This document shows, piece by piece, positions 14,035-25,525 of a DNA stretch of 64,000 nt. How positions within the stretch are numbered: the first letter of the stretch is position 1; each line of letters starts with the position of its first letter. Source of the stretch: Taxawa tesnikishii (nom. ined.) (lineage: Eukaryota; Ascomycota; Dothideomycetes; Dothideales); assembly GCA_030247885.1 (NCBI GenBank), contig JAPDRO010000012.1:248001-312000 (forward strand), written 5' to 3'. The position numbers and the translations under genes were made by a program. The notes below the pieces were generated by a model. That model worked only from the letters and a program-made list of their open reading frames with translations, had not been told where the DNA came from and searched no databases.

Positions 14035-15007
14035 CTACGAGGCAGCCATACCCTTCCACCATGCCAGCAGACCTAGCACGAAGACGATGATCATGGCGTC
14101 GCCGACCAACGTCTGCCAGATTACCGAATACCGGCCCAGTGTCCTAATGTATCCTCCCCATGGTTCTGGGACCAGTCCCGAGTTAGCGATTGTCGCCAGC
14201 ATTCCACCGCCTTGCAACTGCCCTTTCTCGACGAAGTACCGCGAGCTTTGCAGCACCAACTCCGCCGTTGCGAACATGTAGAACAGCCTTGGTCCGAAAT
14301 CCATTCCCTCTACAGACTGAGCGCGCGACAGCTTCGACCCGTTGAAGGTGCCGGTGAGCGCAATATACAACGCCAGTGAGAATGCCATAACAGCATGGAC
14401 AATGCGCCAGATGTACGCCGAATTAGTCTTTGGGCCCTGTGCCTCTTGCTGCTGCTGCGTCTGCTGCTGCCCGCTCATCATAGCCTTCAGGAACGGAGGG
14501 AGCTGTGCCATCGGGTCATTCGGGTCGTTAGGATCTCCTGTTGGCGGTGCTCCACCAGCGGCGCCTAGCATCTGCTGCATCATGCGCATCATAGGATCCT
14601 CAGACGCGCCGTCTGTTGAACCCAAGCCTGGCATGCCGGCAAAGGGGTTCCCTTGCGGTCCCTGCAGTCCGTCAAATTGCTGGAGGACATCGTTGCGCGA
14701 TTGTGGCGTCCAGTGGTGCTGGGATATGTCTACTTCCGCTGGGTCTTCTGCGGACACGTATGCTTGCCTGGGCTGCTGAGACGGTGTGGCTGGGTTGACT
14801 GTGCAAGGCTGTCAGTACGACTGAGTCTTGCTTCTCCTAGAGAGGTCTTAACAACTCACCGTTCTCTACTGCTGGCGCAGGACGTCCCGCTACACCAGTG
14901 ATCTTAGCCAAGCGGTCGTCTCCTCCTGCTTGGATTTTGGCGGCTCGCTTTTCGCGGCGGAGGCGCGCCTGTCTTTGGGCCGGCGACTCTTCTGCTGTGT
15001 CTGCCAT
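14035..15007 (-). CDS. GET2: GET complex subunit Get2 (ER receptor for tail-anchored protein insertion)
   Basis: ER membrane protein that, with Get1, receives the Get3-tail-anchored protein complex. The cytosolic N-terminus begins with an acidic patch, then RQARLRREKRAAK, the basic cluster Get2 proteins use to capture Get3. A long low-complexity linker rich in Gly, Pro, Met and Gln (about 14690-14440) follows. Three hydrophobic segments lie near the C-terminus: IWRIVHAVMAFSLALYIALT, a segment around FYMFATAELVL, and VGDAMIIVFVLGLLAWW. One intron at 14859-14799 uses the second of two nearby AGs; the first (ending 14809) would break the frame. Total 304 codons, no frameshift. It ends 144 bp from the convergent mitoribosomal gene. 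Confidence 0.85.
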
Positions 15008-15356
15008 GGCGAGTGCTGATGCGAGTAGGAACTGAGGTTTGTAGTCGGGTTCGTGTACGGCGCGGTATTATTGACTTGTTGCAGGGTTCAAGTGCGGGCA
15101 GCAGAGTGAATTGTGTATGGTATATATGAAGTCATAGCTTGGCAAACTCTATAGCACTTTATACACCTTCTACTGCGATTCTTCCACTCAGGCATCCGTC
15201 CAGAACTGCGAACCCCTGTTTAAGTGACTCATTGTACTTAAAGCCAGAGCGTTCTGCGACAACATACAGACTGTCGGAATCAGGACGAGGACTTCCGAAG
15301 ATTCCCTCGAAGAGTAATCGACCACTTGATCCAGTATCTAGTACTGTCAGCAACGC
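15008..15356. promoter_or_regulatory. Divergent intergenic region between GET2 and the 2H phosphoesterase gene
   Basis: About 350 bp between two divergently transcribed genes. No coding potential or recognisable motif beyond short AT-rich tracts. Promoter role is inferred from position. Confidence 0.35.
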
Positions 15357-16717
15357 ATGCGACTTGCGCACGCCTTTGCACGAGGCCCAAAGCTTTCTCA
15401 ATCGGCTTTCTCGTTGAATACATCAACTCTGTCCCATACTTGGCTTGGGATCAGGACTTTAAGCATCTCTTCCCCAAGCTACAACGCTTGGAAGCTGACC
15501 ATTCTCCCCACGAGTTCCAAGGCTCCCTCGGAGGCCATGGCCAAGCACAAGAGAGGCGGTAAGAAGGTGGGAGGGGCTCCTAAGAAACCTCCACTAACTC
15601 ACTTTCTCTGCATTCCATTGATCACTGCGGACTCGAAGCCGCAGCTCGAAGCAAGTCTACGAATGTTCAAGGATGACGTGGTTCACAACTACATACCGGG
15701 ACCTGCAACGGAGACGGAGGAACCGCTCGCTAGAGGACCAAAAGAAGAGGTAGAGTCTGCATCAGGGAGTGGCAGTTCTGATGACGAAGCATTGAAACCC
15801 CAGACCGAGAGAAGCGATGTCGTCCCGAAACCGGTACCTGCGCCCTTAGTCGCCGAGAAAGCTGTCAGACCTGTTGGCGCCATTCATCTTACCCTTGGAG
15901 TGATGAGCTTAGATGCCGACAAGCTCAAGGGCGCTGTACAGTTGTTGAACAACATCGACCTTGTAGGCCTGCTGAAACACCCTGAGCAAGCAACGCCTGC
16001 AAAGGCAATTACAGAAAACAACCGGCCGGCTCAGGAAGGAGACATTTGGACAGGCGAGACCACATCTGCACCAGCAAGTTTGACCAGGCCAATGTTGCCA
16101 CTGGACGTTTCTGGGAAGCCAGAAGCACTGATGGTATCCCTCAAGTCCTTGGAATCGATGCATCCGGCACACAAGACCTCGATATTGTACACTGCGCCAA
16201 AGGATCCTTCTGGAAGGCTATACCCTTTCGCAGACGCACTTCGGCGGCAATTTACGGAAGCAGGCTTTCTGCTCGAGGACAAGCGGCCGCTCAAGCTTCA
16301 CGCCACCTTGGTCAACACGATCTATGCAAAGGGCAGGAAACGACATCAGCGTCCAAACAAGAATGTCAAACCGTCAGACCAGCCGGAGGCGCAAGAAAAG
16401 AATCAGGTGGAAGGAGGCGAAGTCGCCATTGAGGGGCCGGCTACGGAAGACAAGAAGGAAGACGAGCAGGCTACAAAAAGGAAGCGGATGCTGATGAAGA
16501 TCGATCTCAAGGCCACGGACCAGATTCGAAAGCATCCCTTAGGATCAACGCGAAAGGCATCCTCGCCAAGTACAGCGATTATGTCTGGGCAGAGAATGTG
16601 GTTTTGGACCGTGTTGCGATCTGTGAGATGGGCGCTAGAAAGATTATGAATGGGGAAGGGAAAATCATCGATGAGGCGTACACTGAGATTGCTACGGCTC
16701 GAATCCCTATAGCTTGA
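15357..16717 (+). CDS. 2H phosphoesterase, AKAP7/ASCC1-like (AKAP7-NLS domain)
   Basis: Member of the 2H (LigT-like) phosphoesterase superfamily, which acts on cyclic or 2'-5' linked nucleotides. Both H-x-T motifs are visible: AIHLTLGVM (about 15885-15910) and LKLHATLVNTIY (about 16290-16325). The C-terminal YSDYVWAENVVLDRVAICEM motif is typical of the AKAP7/ASCC1 branch. Two acidic/Lys-rich linkers interrupt the domain (about 15700-15830 and 16330-16490). Near 16534-16541 the frame breaks by one missing base; reading resumes as RINAKGILAKYSDY and stops at 16715-16717. The ATG at 15537 (GCCATGG context, MAKHKRGGKK) probably starts the cytosolic form (394 codons with the base restored). The ATG at 15357 adds 60 residues rich in Ser/Arg resembling a mitochondrial presequence. 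Confidence 0.8.
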
Positions 16718-17747
16718 GCCTTCATCGCGTTCGTTTCGTCCGTTCAACTGTCTTACGACTCAGGACTCGCCCCGTCAATATTCTTTCTTGGGGTCTGGAC
16801 TGATCAAATGTACGCCAAGATCATCGCATGTGTGTGGTGGTGGCTTACCACGGATTGGCTTCTCTTGCCGATCACATCCAGCCAGTCCTACGAGTCCTGA
16901 CGCAGTCCATTCCCCACGCACCGCTCAGTCCAGCAACCTGTCTGCGAAGGAGTGTTGTCGTTTACATACCGGATGCTGCTACTTTTGTAGCCACACAGGC
17001 TATGCTTGAGCGTGTCTGATTCATCACTCAAGTCGTTTCTTCCGCCTTCCAACAAAGCACGGCTTCTCTGTTTTGACGCGCTGAAGGACGTCCAGCCACA
17101 TGATGGCTTAAATTCGCGTACGGCACGAAACATGGTCTATATGCGTTCATCTACACGCCTGCGGCTGTACTGAAGTTTACCGATGTGGACACGGGAACTT
17201 AGCCCAGCTTGATTTCCAATGCTCGACCGACCGAATGAAGATTCATAACGAGCCTGTTATGTCGGCTTCATGATAGTCCGCCCACTGGTGTTGCTGAACG
17301 CCTGAACAGCACATAGGGCTCGGAGAATCTTCCGCTCGGCGCCTTCAGCCTCACTCACTAGCCTCCACAACCATAGATTCCTCAGCAGATTACACGTCAA
17401 GTTCTTGAGAAGCGCCAAGTTTGCGATGCAAGGTGGAGAGCCATACATGGAAGCAACAGCGGCGGACAAGGAGGATGAGGAGCGGATACCCATCTGTCCG
17501 GCCGAGTACTAGAACGTTGTTGCATGCGGTTCATTCGAAAAGTTTTCTGGCGAAGGAGCTGTGTGCTACTAACCGCGCTCAGGACGGACCGTACGCTGTG
17601 TTGCTACCTCGTCTGCCATTCGTGCCTGTTTCCAGACGCCATCACTATGCTTGAAACCCACCAATGCACCCTACCGTCAAACCACCCTTGTCCCATAGAA
17701 GGGTCATGCACTCCCCTCATCAAGCTTCTTCTAACAACCCATCTCTC
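16718..17747. other. Intergenic between convergent genes, no supported gene
   Basis: 1.03 kb between the phosphoesterase and chitin synthase stop codons. Small frames on both strands (for example 17257-17493 -) lack recognisable domains. I see no repeat or RNA gene. Confidence 0.5.
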
Positions 17748-20508
17748 TCACCTCATAACTGGTTCGTCTTGATCTCTGCTTCCAGGCCTAGTTTTGCTGA
17801 GCCGCCTCCTCTCCTGCTTTTTCTCCCTGCCGCTACCGGCTCCTTCTTCTTCGACGCCATCCTTCCGGCCAGCGGTGTCCTCCTCAACACCATCCTTCTG
17901 CGCAATGAAACCCGTTTCAGGTGCTGGACTCCTAGCTCTTGGATCCATGAGACCAAGTCTTGCATCTCTTTCCCTCATTTCCAGCTCCTCTACCTGACGC
18001 ACTGCATCCGCCATATCGTTGACGGTGCGTGTGAAGCTCCTCCGTGCAAGTGGACTGCGGCCCGTGCGCGCATGGGAAGGCAATGATGTTGCTTGTGGGT
18101 GACTGTACCTGTTGCTCGGTCTGAGCAGGTCGTTGTCTGATGGGTAATCCGATGTCTGGGAATAGGAGGGCAAGCAGAAATTATGGTTCGTGTCATTGCT
18201 CTCAGAACCGAGGCGCACGTACGGAGGGTACATCGGATACGCCTTGATCGGGGTGGTCGTTTCCTGGAAGGCAGGCTTCGAAGAGTCCAATCTGTCCGCT
18301 GCCTTTGCTTCGCGGCCGGCTTCGAAAAATGCACCTCCTGCAGGGCGCTGTACCGCTTGCAGCCGATGATACGTGTTCGTATCATCTGGATTCATGATGC
18401 TCTCCACGCGGCGCGGTAGGTAGACTGAGTTGATGGCAGAAGACTCCGTGACGAAGGAGTCAGCACTGCTTCGCCTGTACGTCTCCCGGAGTTCACCAGG
18501 GACCAGGTCTGGGAACGTCTGACCAGAATTGTTCGTTTGCTTGTACCAACCGCCAGGCAACTGCTCCGCAGCGGCGAACCGGCCTTCGATGGTCTCTTCG
18601 GGCAACACTTTCTGCTTGACGCTCTTCTTGCGGGTGAGAGCCTCAACCGCCGGCTTGAAGGTTTCCGGTACTACGTTGAGGTCATCGCCAGTAGCTTCGG
18701 CATGCTCGATCGCTGCCTGAGGCGTAGTCTTTGAGTCCGCTTGTCCAGCATCGGCGCGCGGCCCACCCCAGGTACGCTGCCCGGCTGTGAAGATACCGTA
18801 CACCATGTACACCCAGTTGAAGAAGGGGTTGAGTACAAACATCATGGGATAGAGCATGATCTTATACCTGCCAAGCTTCGCGCCGAAGTAGAGCATGAGT
18901 AGCCAGTTGAGGCCGAGGGAAACGCCAATGAAGCCAACGGGAAGCCGCTCAACCTTTTGCGACGTCGTGATGATAGAGATAACCATGATGAAGAACAGCA
19001 AGGCAGTCGTGCGGATGGTGTTCTGCGCAAATCGGACTATGCACAGGATAGGATAACGCTTCCAGAGTCGGATGTCGGTGAGCATGCAGACTTCGTTGGT
19101 GATGAATCCCAGGAACCACCTCCTCCGCTGCTTCAACAAGCTGTGGAACGTCTGCACGGCCTCGGTCTTGCAGAAAGCGCCGGTGTTCATCTGGATCTGA
19201 TACCTCTCCTTCGCACCAATCATGAAGAGGTGGGTCAACCACCTGTCTTCGCCGAGATGACACTTGCCGTAATCAAAGAGGTCCTCGCATTGTTCGGCTT
19301 TGTCTGCGAAATAGTATTTTGCCATCTTGCGGAATGCCGAAAAGCGTAAGATCGTCAATGCACCGGGCAAGCAAGTTACTGCACCGCAGCCGGACTCAAC
19401 GGAGCGTTCGAACAGTTGGCCGTGAATGTACTCCATGTCTTGAAGAATTGTGATGAGACTGTTCTTCTCAGTGGTCGAGGTGATTACACCGGTCATCGCC
19501 AGCATGTTTTGCTTACTTCCCGGCTTGAGCTCCATCTCGTACACGAAGTTCTGGATGCACACTTTGTCTAAGATGCAGTCAGAATCGATGAAGAGGACAA
19601 ACAGGTTGTCGTTCCGCCTTAAGTACTCTTCATAGACTCTGTCGATGAGCTGAAAGGTCTTCTTCTGACAGTGGCGTTTGCCGCCATGTGGAAATCTTGA
19701 TACGGTGATGCGCGTACTTCGGTAGGCGACATCGATGCTCTTGGGGTAGGTGTCCAGAGTCAGAGGTACTCCAAGTCGCTCAATGGTATTCAAGTAAAGC
19801 TCGTCTTCCTGATCTCCGTCGAACGATAGGAAGACGTGAAGACAGGAGGGCGGATACTCGCAGTCGACAAGAGAGTCCACCGTTCGTAAGAGGATTTCCG
19901 GAATTTCCTTGTAACAAGGCATCACTATGACGACCTTCGGCGCGGACCGTTCATCCAGTACGTGCTTTATTCGCTTTTGCCGACCTATGGAGTGAGTGAC
20001 CAGTTGATAGACACAGAAAAGCCATGGGATGATGAGGAGTCCAGAAAATGACCAGAAGGCGAACCATTGCAGGATCTCGACCAGGCGAATCGGAAAGTAT
20101 TGAACTACTTGCGAGGGGAGAGGGAGGGTGACGACCATGATGGGCAGGAAGATGGCGCTTCAAACAGTCAGTAACGATTCTCTGACTGTATATCTGTGGT
20201 GGTTACCGTAGCGAAGTGAAGAGCACCATTATTATCACAGCGAGCACTCTGATGCTGACAGACTCGGCTTTCTGGAATACCTTGACAAGGCAGTAGAGAA
20301 ACGCTGCAAGCCAGAGAATCCACTCGAGAAATGCTGCAAGCATGACTGAGCCAACGATTGCGACATATGCAATCTGGTTCTTGTTAGTGTATGTTGGTTC
20401 TACCTTCCCAATAGATATGAACCTTACATCCTTTGCAGGCCATGGAGCGTTTATTGGAGGCATTCCAGTATCACCGGTTGCGCGTGCGAAAAGGTCGAGA
20501 GTAGCCAT
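17748..20508 (-). CDS. Chitin synthase, division III (class VI/VII-like)
   Basis: Integral plasma-membrane GT2 enzyme polymerising UDP-GlcNAc into chitin for the cell wall. N-terminal membrane helices (SVMLAAFLEWILWLAAFLYC; VRVLAVIIMVLF-like; FAFWSFSGLLIIPWLFCVYQ) precede the catalytic core with VVIVMPCYKE, LFIDSDCILD, CHLGEDRWLTHLF and KQRRRWFLGF, the family's QxxRW motif. Further helices follow, then a ~300-residue polar tail. There is no myosin motor or cytochrome b5 domain, which excludes class V and argues against class IV. The intron 20206-20158 joins exon 1 to the long exon with no frameshift (904 codons). An additional 48-nt segment in exon 1 (about 20427-20380 on the minus strand, GTAAGG...ACTAACAAG) looks like an intron whose length is a multiple of three, so 903 or 887 residues. 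Exact class cannot be fixed without alignment. Confidence 0.88.
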
Positions 20509-21831
20509 TTTCGACCGATGTTGGTACGATTGTTTGTGGGTTCCTGAATTACTGAAGCGACGTCTGTCCAGCAGGTATCGAAAGCGGGCTATGCCCGGAA
20601 CAGAGAGTACGTAGGTGGCAGGGAGGAAGCGGTCAGTGGCAGTGGCAGTAGCAGTTCGATCGAATAATGTTTTCGTTTGTAAAGGCGATTAGCACTTAGG
20701 TCTCTCGGGGCTGTGTCGAGAGTTGTTGCTTGTAGTAGTCAGGCCGATTTCCAGCGTTGGTTGAGGAATCTGCGATCTTGATGGAAAGAAGGTTGACGTT
20801 GCACGGGGCTCAGCGCCTGCATGCAGACAGCCGGATGATGTTGTGTTGTGCAACCTTCGCGTATCTCTGGGCGGGCAGGTGCGGTCCGCTGGATTTGCTG
20901 TGACGCGACAAATGCGAAGAAAAGGTCGATTGCGCAATACGGCACTAACAAAGGTGTAACAGATGACGTGCATGCCTCGTGATACGGATGAAGCAATGGA
21001 TTGCTTTCACAGCACTTGTCGAGGCATGTAGCAAGATGTCGAAGGTACAAGGAGTGAACCAGTAGGAGCGCGCGCTGCACGCAAAAGAAGAAGAAGAAGA
21101 AGAAGGGCTAGTAACACAGTGAACAGGAAGAAGACAGAACCACAGGCTGGAGAACCCGGAAAAGAAGGAGAAGAAAAAGAAGCTGGATCAGGTCATGGTT
21201 GTGGCGAAGATGTCGAAACAACTGAAAGTCGGACCAAGATGGTCGTCAGGCAGCAGGTGAACGCAGGTACGGCCTTGGCACGATTTGATTGGGCTATCTC
21301 GCTGGCGGCCCGCACGACCTTTACCGAAAAGGGAAACATGGAGCCGTAGCGCACATCTAAGCACTCCGGGTACGGGAATGTCAGATCCTCTCTACAGGTG
21401 GAAGTAGCAATGAGATCAGGAAATGTAAATAACAAGAGCACTACACAGGCTTGCAGAACGCATCTGAATCAACACAGACAGGTAATCGTGGATGGACGAC
21501 GAACTCGAAACAGCCGAATCTTCTTGGAAAAGCGAGAGCCTCCCTGAGCTCCGGACCTACGAATGTGCCTTGGACTATCTGCTTCCATCACTCGCTCGCA
21601 ACATCCTCTTGTTCCTCATCCTTTCCCACTAGCACCCAATCTTGATCCGCGATACGATCCTTGACCTTCTGGATGAAGGCATCGGTCTGGGCGCCCGAAA
21701 GTCCAGAGCCAGCCATGCAAGACATGACGAGATTGCGGGCCATTGTCAACACCTGGCAAAGGTCAGCATGGTATCGCAATTCTTAGATTGGATTACAAGT
21801 CTGTTAAGCGCCGGTGTTGGAGACAAGCCGT
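20509..21831. other. Long upstream region of the chitin synthase gene
   Basis: About 1.3 kb without a convincing gene apart from the candidate small frame noted separately. It includes a (AAG)7 microsatellite and purine-rich stretches around 21080-21190. A short open frame at 21588-21779 (-) ends in an acidic tail and may be a further exon of the small candidate gene at 21832-22074; I could not find a splice junction that joins them. Confidence 0.4.
21085..21105 (+). repeat. (AAG)7 microsatellite
   Basis: Seven uninterrupted AAG triplets in non-coding DNA upstream of the chitin synthase gene. Length polymorphism between isolates is likely. Confidence 0.85.
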
Positions 21832-22074
21832 TTAGCGGATGAACGTCTCTTTGAGGCAGTGCTCCGTATAGTGGTAGTCCTCCGACATGAGCACTTGCTT
21901 TATGCGTAGGACACTACCATGACATAGCATTGCGGCAAGTGCACACAGCGTTCGGCCGACAACTAATTGAGAATATCGGTATATGATAAAATCTTGTGGA
22001 ACGCCACGTACCTCTTGTCGAGTGACGCTAGGTATCTTGCCATCTGGAGCCTGAAAATCGTCTGGGTTGAACAT
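21832..22074 (-). CDS. Candidate small protein of unknown function
   Basis: The frame from the ATG at 22074 encodes about 80 residues starting MFNPDDFQAPDGKIPSVTRQ and ending DYHYTEHCLKETFIR. A GTACGT at 22011 directly after the first 21 codons could be a 5' splice site, so the middle section (IIYRYSQLVVGRTLCALAAM) may be an intron. A polar frame downstream, 21779-21588 (MARNLVMSCMAGSGL ... DWVLVGKDEEQEDVASE), could be the last exon. I do not recognise it. Weak support only: order and spacing of acidic/helix-like peptides on one strand. Confidence 0.3.
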   Translation of the reverse strand: MFNPDDFQAPDGKIPSVTRQEVRGVPQDFIIYRYSQLVVGRTLCALAAMLCHGSVLRIKQVLMSEDYHYTEHCLKETFIR

Positions 22075-22155
22075 TGTGGACGTTTGGGCGGGTGTGGCTA
22101 GTGTGGGATAGGCCAGAGAATCGAAGCGTTGTGCTCGACTCGAGAGCAGGACCAA

Positions 22156-23218
22156 AAAGAATGCTAGGACACCGGAGGTATTTGTATGCCCCTGTGTTCA
22201 ACAAACTCCCTGGACGTCTCAGCAATACAACATCTCTGAAGGTTAAAGTTCGTTTCTCCCTGGAAGTAGGATGACGGTATAGAAAGCTTAAAGCATATGC
22301 ATTAGACTTTGCGCAAAGGAGTTCCCTTGCATGTAGCGGCACAAACATGTACTACTGGACCAAAACGAGTTCTTATCCCTTAACTCCCACCTACGACCGC
22401 CGAGCAAAGGGTAGTAGAGCCCTTGAAAGCAACATGGCTTTCACGCAGTCTAACGTCGGATGTCTAGGCGCGGATTCGATTACGGGGCTAGGGTTACGTG
22501 ACCACTTATCGACTAATCGGAACGCTTAGCCGTAATCCCATCCGCCCGGATCAGTGGGATCCCGGGGATCTTGAAGTCTAAAGCCTATACTAACTCCCTC
22601 GTCTACTAAACTACTTCTGTAACTATCACCTCACTCTAGGGGATCCCGTGGAACAGTACACTCCGTTCTATCCGCTTTATGGCGTTCAAAGGCTCATTAC
22701 ATTCCAGCTCTGTGAAATAGATTGATAGAAATTCCATGAGCCTTTCCATCCATTGACAGCCTTGAATGCGAGAAAGCTGATTCCGCAGCCAGAGGGGAGA
22801 GAGGCCTAGAGATGTAAGCCGATTACGCTCGTCTTGGCGTCTCTGCTCGCTGTGAGGGTCTCTTGGAAGGGGATGCTTGGAGATACTCAAGGATAGCGTC
22901 GCGGAACTGGTACAGTGGATAGCAGAAGAGGAGAGCGAGTTTTGGGAGCAGGTAGTCCAGGTATTTATATACAGGCGTTCGTGTCAAGCGATGTTTTGTT
23001 GCCGAGTATATAGACTATGTGTTCTCGAGTGCTTTTCCGAATTTGTCCGTGTTACAAAGCCTACTCGTAGAGGTAGACAGTCAATTGCAGCATGCCTTGT
23101 CTCCTAGATGAAGGGCAAGAAGAAGAAAGGGTTTCGATGTCTTGCATGTACGCTCCAGATACTCAACGAAACATGTAAAACATATATATACCTCAGAAAA
23201 TCACCTTTGAGAAAACCC
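22156..23218. other. Gene-poor, TA-enriched stretch with possible mobile-element relic
   Basis: About 1 kb with no supported gene. Base composition shifts between ~22340 and 23200, with many TA/AT steps and stop codons in all frames, unlike the flanking genes. A minus-strand fragment (22890-22636; MERLMEFLSIYFTELECNEP) has the look of a degraded coding segment, but I cannot assign it to a transposon family. GGATCC-containing segments near 22555-22645 are partially repeated. No terminal repeats were found. Confidence 0.3.
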
Positions 23219-24815
23219 TCACCCTTCATGGTCATTCCCAATCTTCCTCTCGGCCCGCTTTTCCTGTCTCTCATGCCACACACACCACAGACTCCAGCAA
23301 AACCCGACGCCGCTTGCAACCAACGTGATGACGTACGCCTGGCTATAGCAGCTCTTTCCCTCCATGCAGAGCCTCTCACCACCATCGACATAGTCGCTAT
23401 GGGAATCCAAAATCCGCCCGTATGCGAGGTTGAAGATGTTCCCACTGACAACGGGGGACATGGTCATAGCACCCCAATTTATTCCCATGCCCGCTGCACC
23501 AAACGCATCGGCGACGAGGGCCGGGTAGACGCCGAAGAGGGCGCCGTATCCAAGCCCCGTGAGAGAGGACAGCCAGAAAAGTTGGTTCGGGTTCTCAATG
23601 CTGAGGGCGGCGATTTGAGCGACACAGAAGATGGTCGCGGAGGCCACGAGAGACCAATACCGGCTGCTGTGTAGGCGCTTGACAATGACGTCGGAGCCGA
23701 TACCGGAAGAGAGACGCCCGATGAAGGACAGGAAGGAGAGGATAGAAACGTGCATGAGCTGGCGCTTTTGAATGAAGTCGTGCGATGCGGAGTCATCGTA
23801 GTGGTGCCAGAGGGTTTTGGCGTTGTTGCCAATGTTGTTGATCGTCATGAGACCGACGCCGCAGAGGAGTCCGAGCATGATGAATTGTTTCCAAAAGGTC
23901 GAGTTGCGTAGGAGCGCCCAGCCTGTGATGTCTGGTTTGTGTGAGTGAGATCCTTGCGTGGGGGTCTTGTCGTCGTCAGGCATGTCCCCGGGCAGGAGAT
24001 TAGGGACGAGGTTTCGTCGGCTGTTTCGACTGTACCTGTATGAAGAGGTTGGAAGCTACTTCCGGGGGCATGGTGATAGGAAACGTCGTTTTGAAAGAAC
24101 AGTACAAGAAAAGGACTTACCAGGTTCGTCGTGCACGCTAGCCTTGCTGCTGTGTCTGCTATGGCCTGATGTGGTGCGGTGCAGTTGGTTTGAGTCTTTG
24201 CGCGTGTATGCCGGTCGGCCCCCTTCCTCGGTGGGCAAAGACTGATACGGCGAAGGCGGAGGCGTCATGCGAAGGAACAGCATACCGCCGAACACCAAGC
24301 AGAAAGTGCCGATGGCCAGCATGAGCAGGTAGTTGGCGGTGTTGTCCGGGAACGCGAATCCACTGATCAGTGTAAAGGCAAATGCGCTTAACCCGAACGC
24401 ACTAAGAGGGAATGCAGTCGCGGTTCCGCGATGGTGAGGCCAGTTGGTGGCACAGACCTTGAGACACCCGGAAAAGGCTGAACAACTCCCCACGCCAGTT
24501 AAGAAGCCGAAGAAAGATAAAGCAGAGACGCTCATGGAACCGGCACCCTTCACGTATGCCGAGTAAAGTGGGAAGTATCCGCATGCCAGGCAGATGGATC
24601 CAAGCAGTACGCCCCATCGTGGGCCTCGAGAGTCGATGAGTACGCCAATGGGTATGCCGGACGCGTACATGCCGATATTGCCTGCGCTACCCTTGTATTG
24701 TTCAGCCCCTTTTCCATAACGTTCTTTCCCGGATTGAGCTCACGATAACGTTGCTTTGTGTAGCAGACAGCTGCATCCGTTCTGCGAATTGCGGAGCCCA
24801 TGCCGAGTATGCGTA
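23219..24815 (-). CDS. MFS transporter with nodulin-like domain (monocarboxylate-carrier-like), 5' end unresolved
   Basis: Membrane carrier of the nodulin-like/MCH branch of the MFS; substrate unknown. Exons read YAYSAWAPQFAERMQLSATQ (24815-24744), then GSAGNIGMYASGIPIGVLID (from 24691), six N-terminal helices, a polar central loop with Ser/His residues, and six C-terminal helices ending at a Lys/Arg-rich tail. Introns are 24743-24692 and 24120-24036. After the second intron the reading (TVETADETSSLISCPGD) reaches the main C-terminal frame only if one base is added at 23986-23992 (plus-strand CCCCGGG). The exon with the first membrane helix must lie upstream of 24815. A GGCACCAAC ending at 24870 before GTTCGT would give the family's G-T-N before YAYSAW, but I could not extend it to a start codon. 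Confidence 0.75.
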
Positions 24816-25525
24816 CTGCGTGTTTCGTTAGGCGCGCTCATGGAACATACTCAGGTCAAACGAACGTTGGTGCCACTGTCGACGATGGTCAATTGCCTAT
24901 CTTCGAAGAAGTTCGCGCAGCTCTTACCAGGCCAGAGCTATGCAAGTAGCCGCTGCTACAGATACTATCCTCGATTTCTTGTGCGTGTTCTCGTGCATGG
25001 CGGACGCAGTGCTTCAGGTGAGCGGGTGTGTGTGTCGACTGCTGTAACGGGTATCTCGCTCGCTCAACGCGTCGGCGTAGCTGTGAAGCTGTAGCGATTG
25101 CTGGCGGATATGACGAAACCCTTCTTGTCTGACAATGTATCACCGTCTCTTCGCCGGGCGGTAACACGCCAATTCCTCTGTTTCGTGTTGCCGTCCGACA
25201 ACGGTTCTGGGAGACCGGTCCTGCGAATCGACAGCAGCTGCGAGGGAGTGAAAGGGGAGTCGTCAGGTAGGTATGGAAGGTTCGTTGCATGTTCAACTCA
25301 TCGGACTTCCTCATGCAGTTTAGGCTGTTACGCAGGTGCCGATTGCGATAAGGTCGGCAGTCGGCAGTCGGCATAAGACGCGACTACATGCCCAGAAATA
25401 CTGACGACGCCATCTCGCATGCGAACTCCCGCCGCCGCGTATACGTACGGACAAACTCCAAGCATCCAGCACTCCTTCCTGGGCTTGATATCACTACAGC
25501 ACTTTCGTATCGTCGCAACACAACC
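24816..25525. other. Divergent region: unresolved 5' exon(s) of the MFS carrier and Serinc promoter
   Basis: About 700 bp between divergent genes. The first exon of the carrier should lie in the left third. The remainder shows pyrimidine-rich tracts just before the Serinc start. No other gene is supported. Confidence 0.4.
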
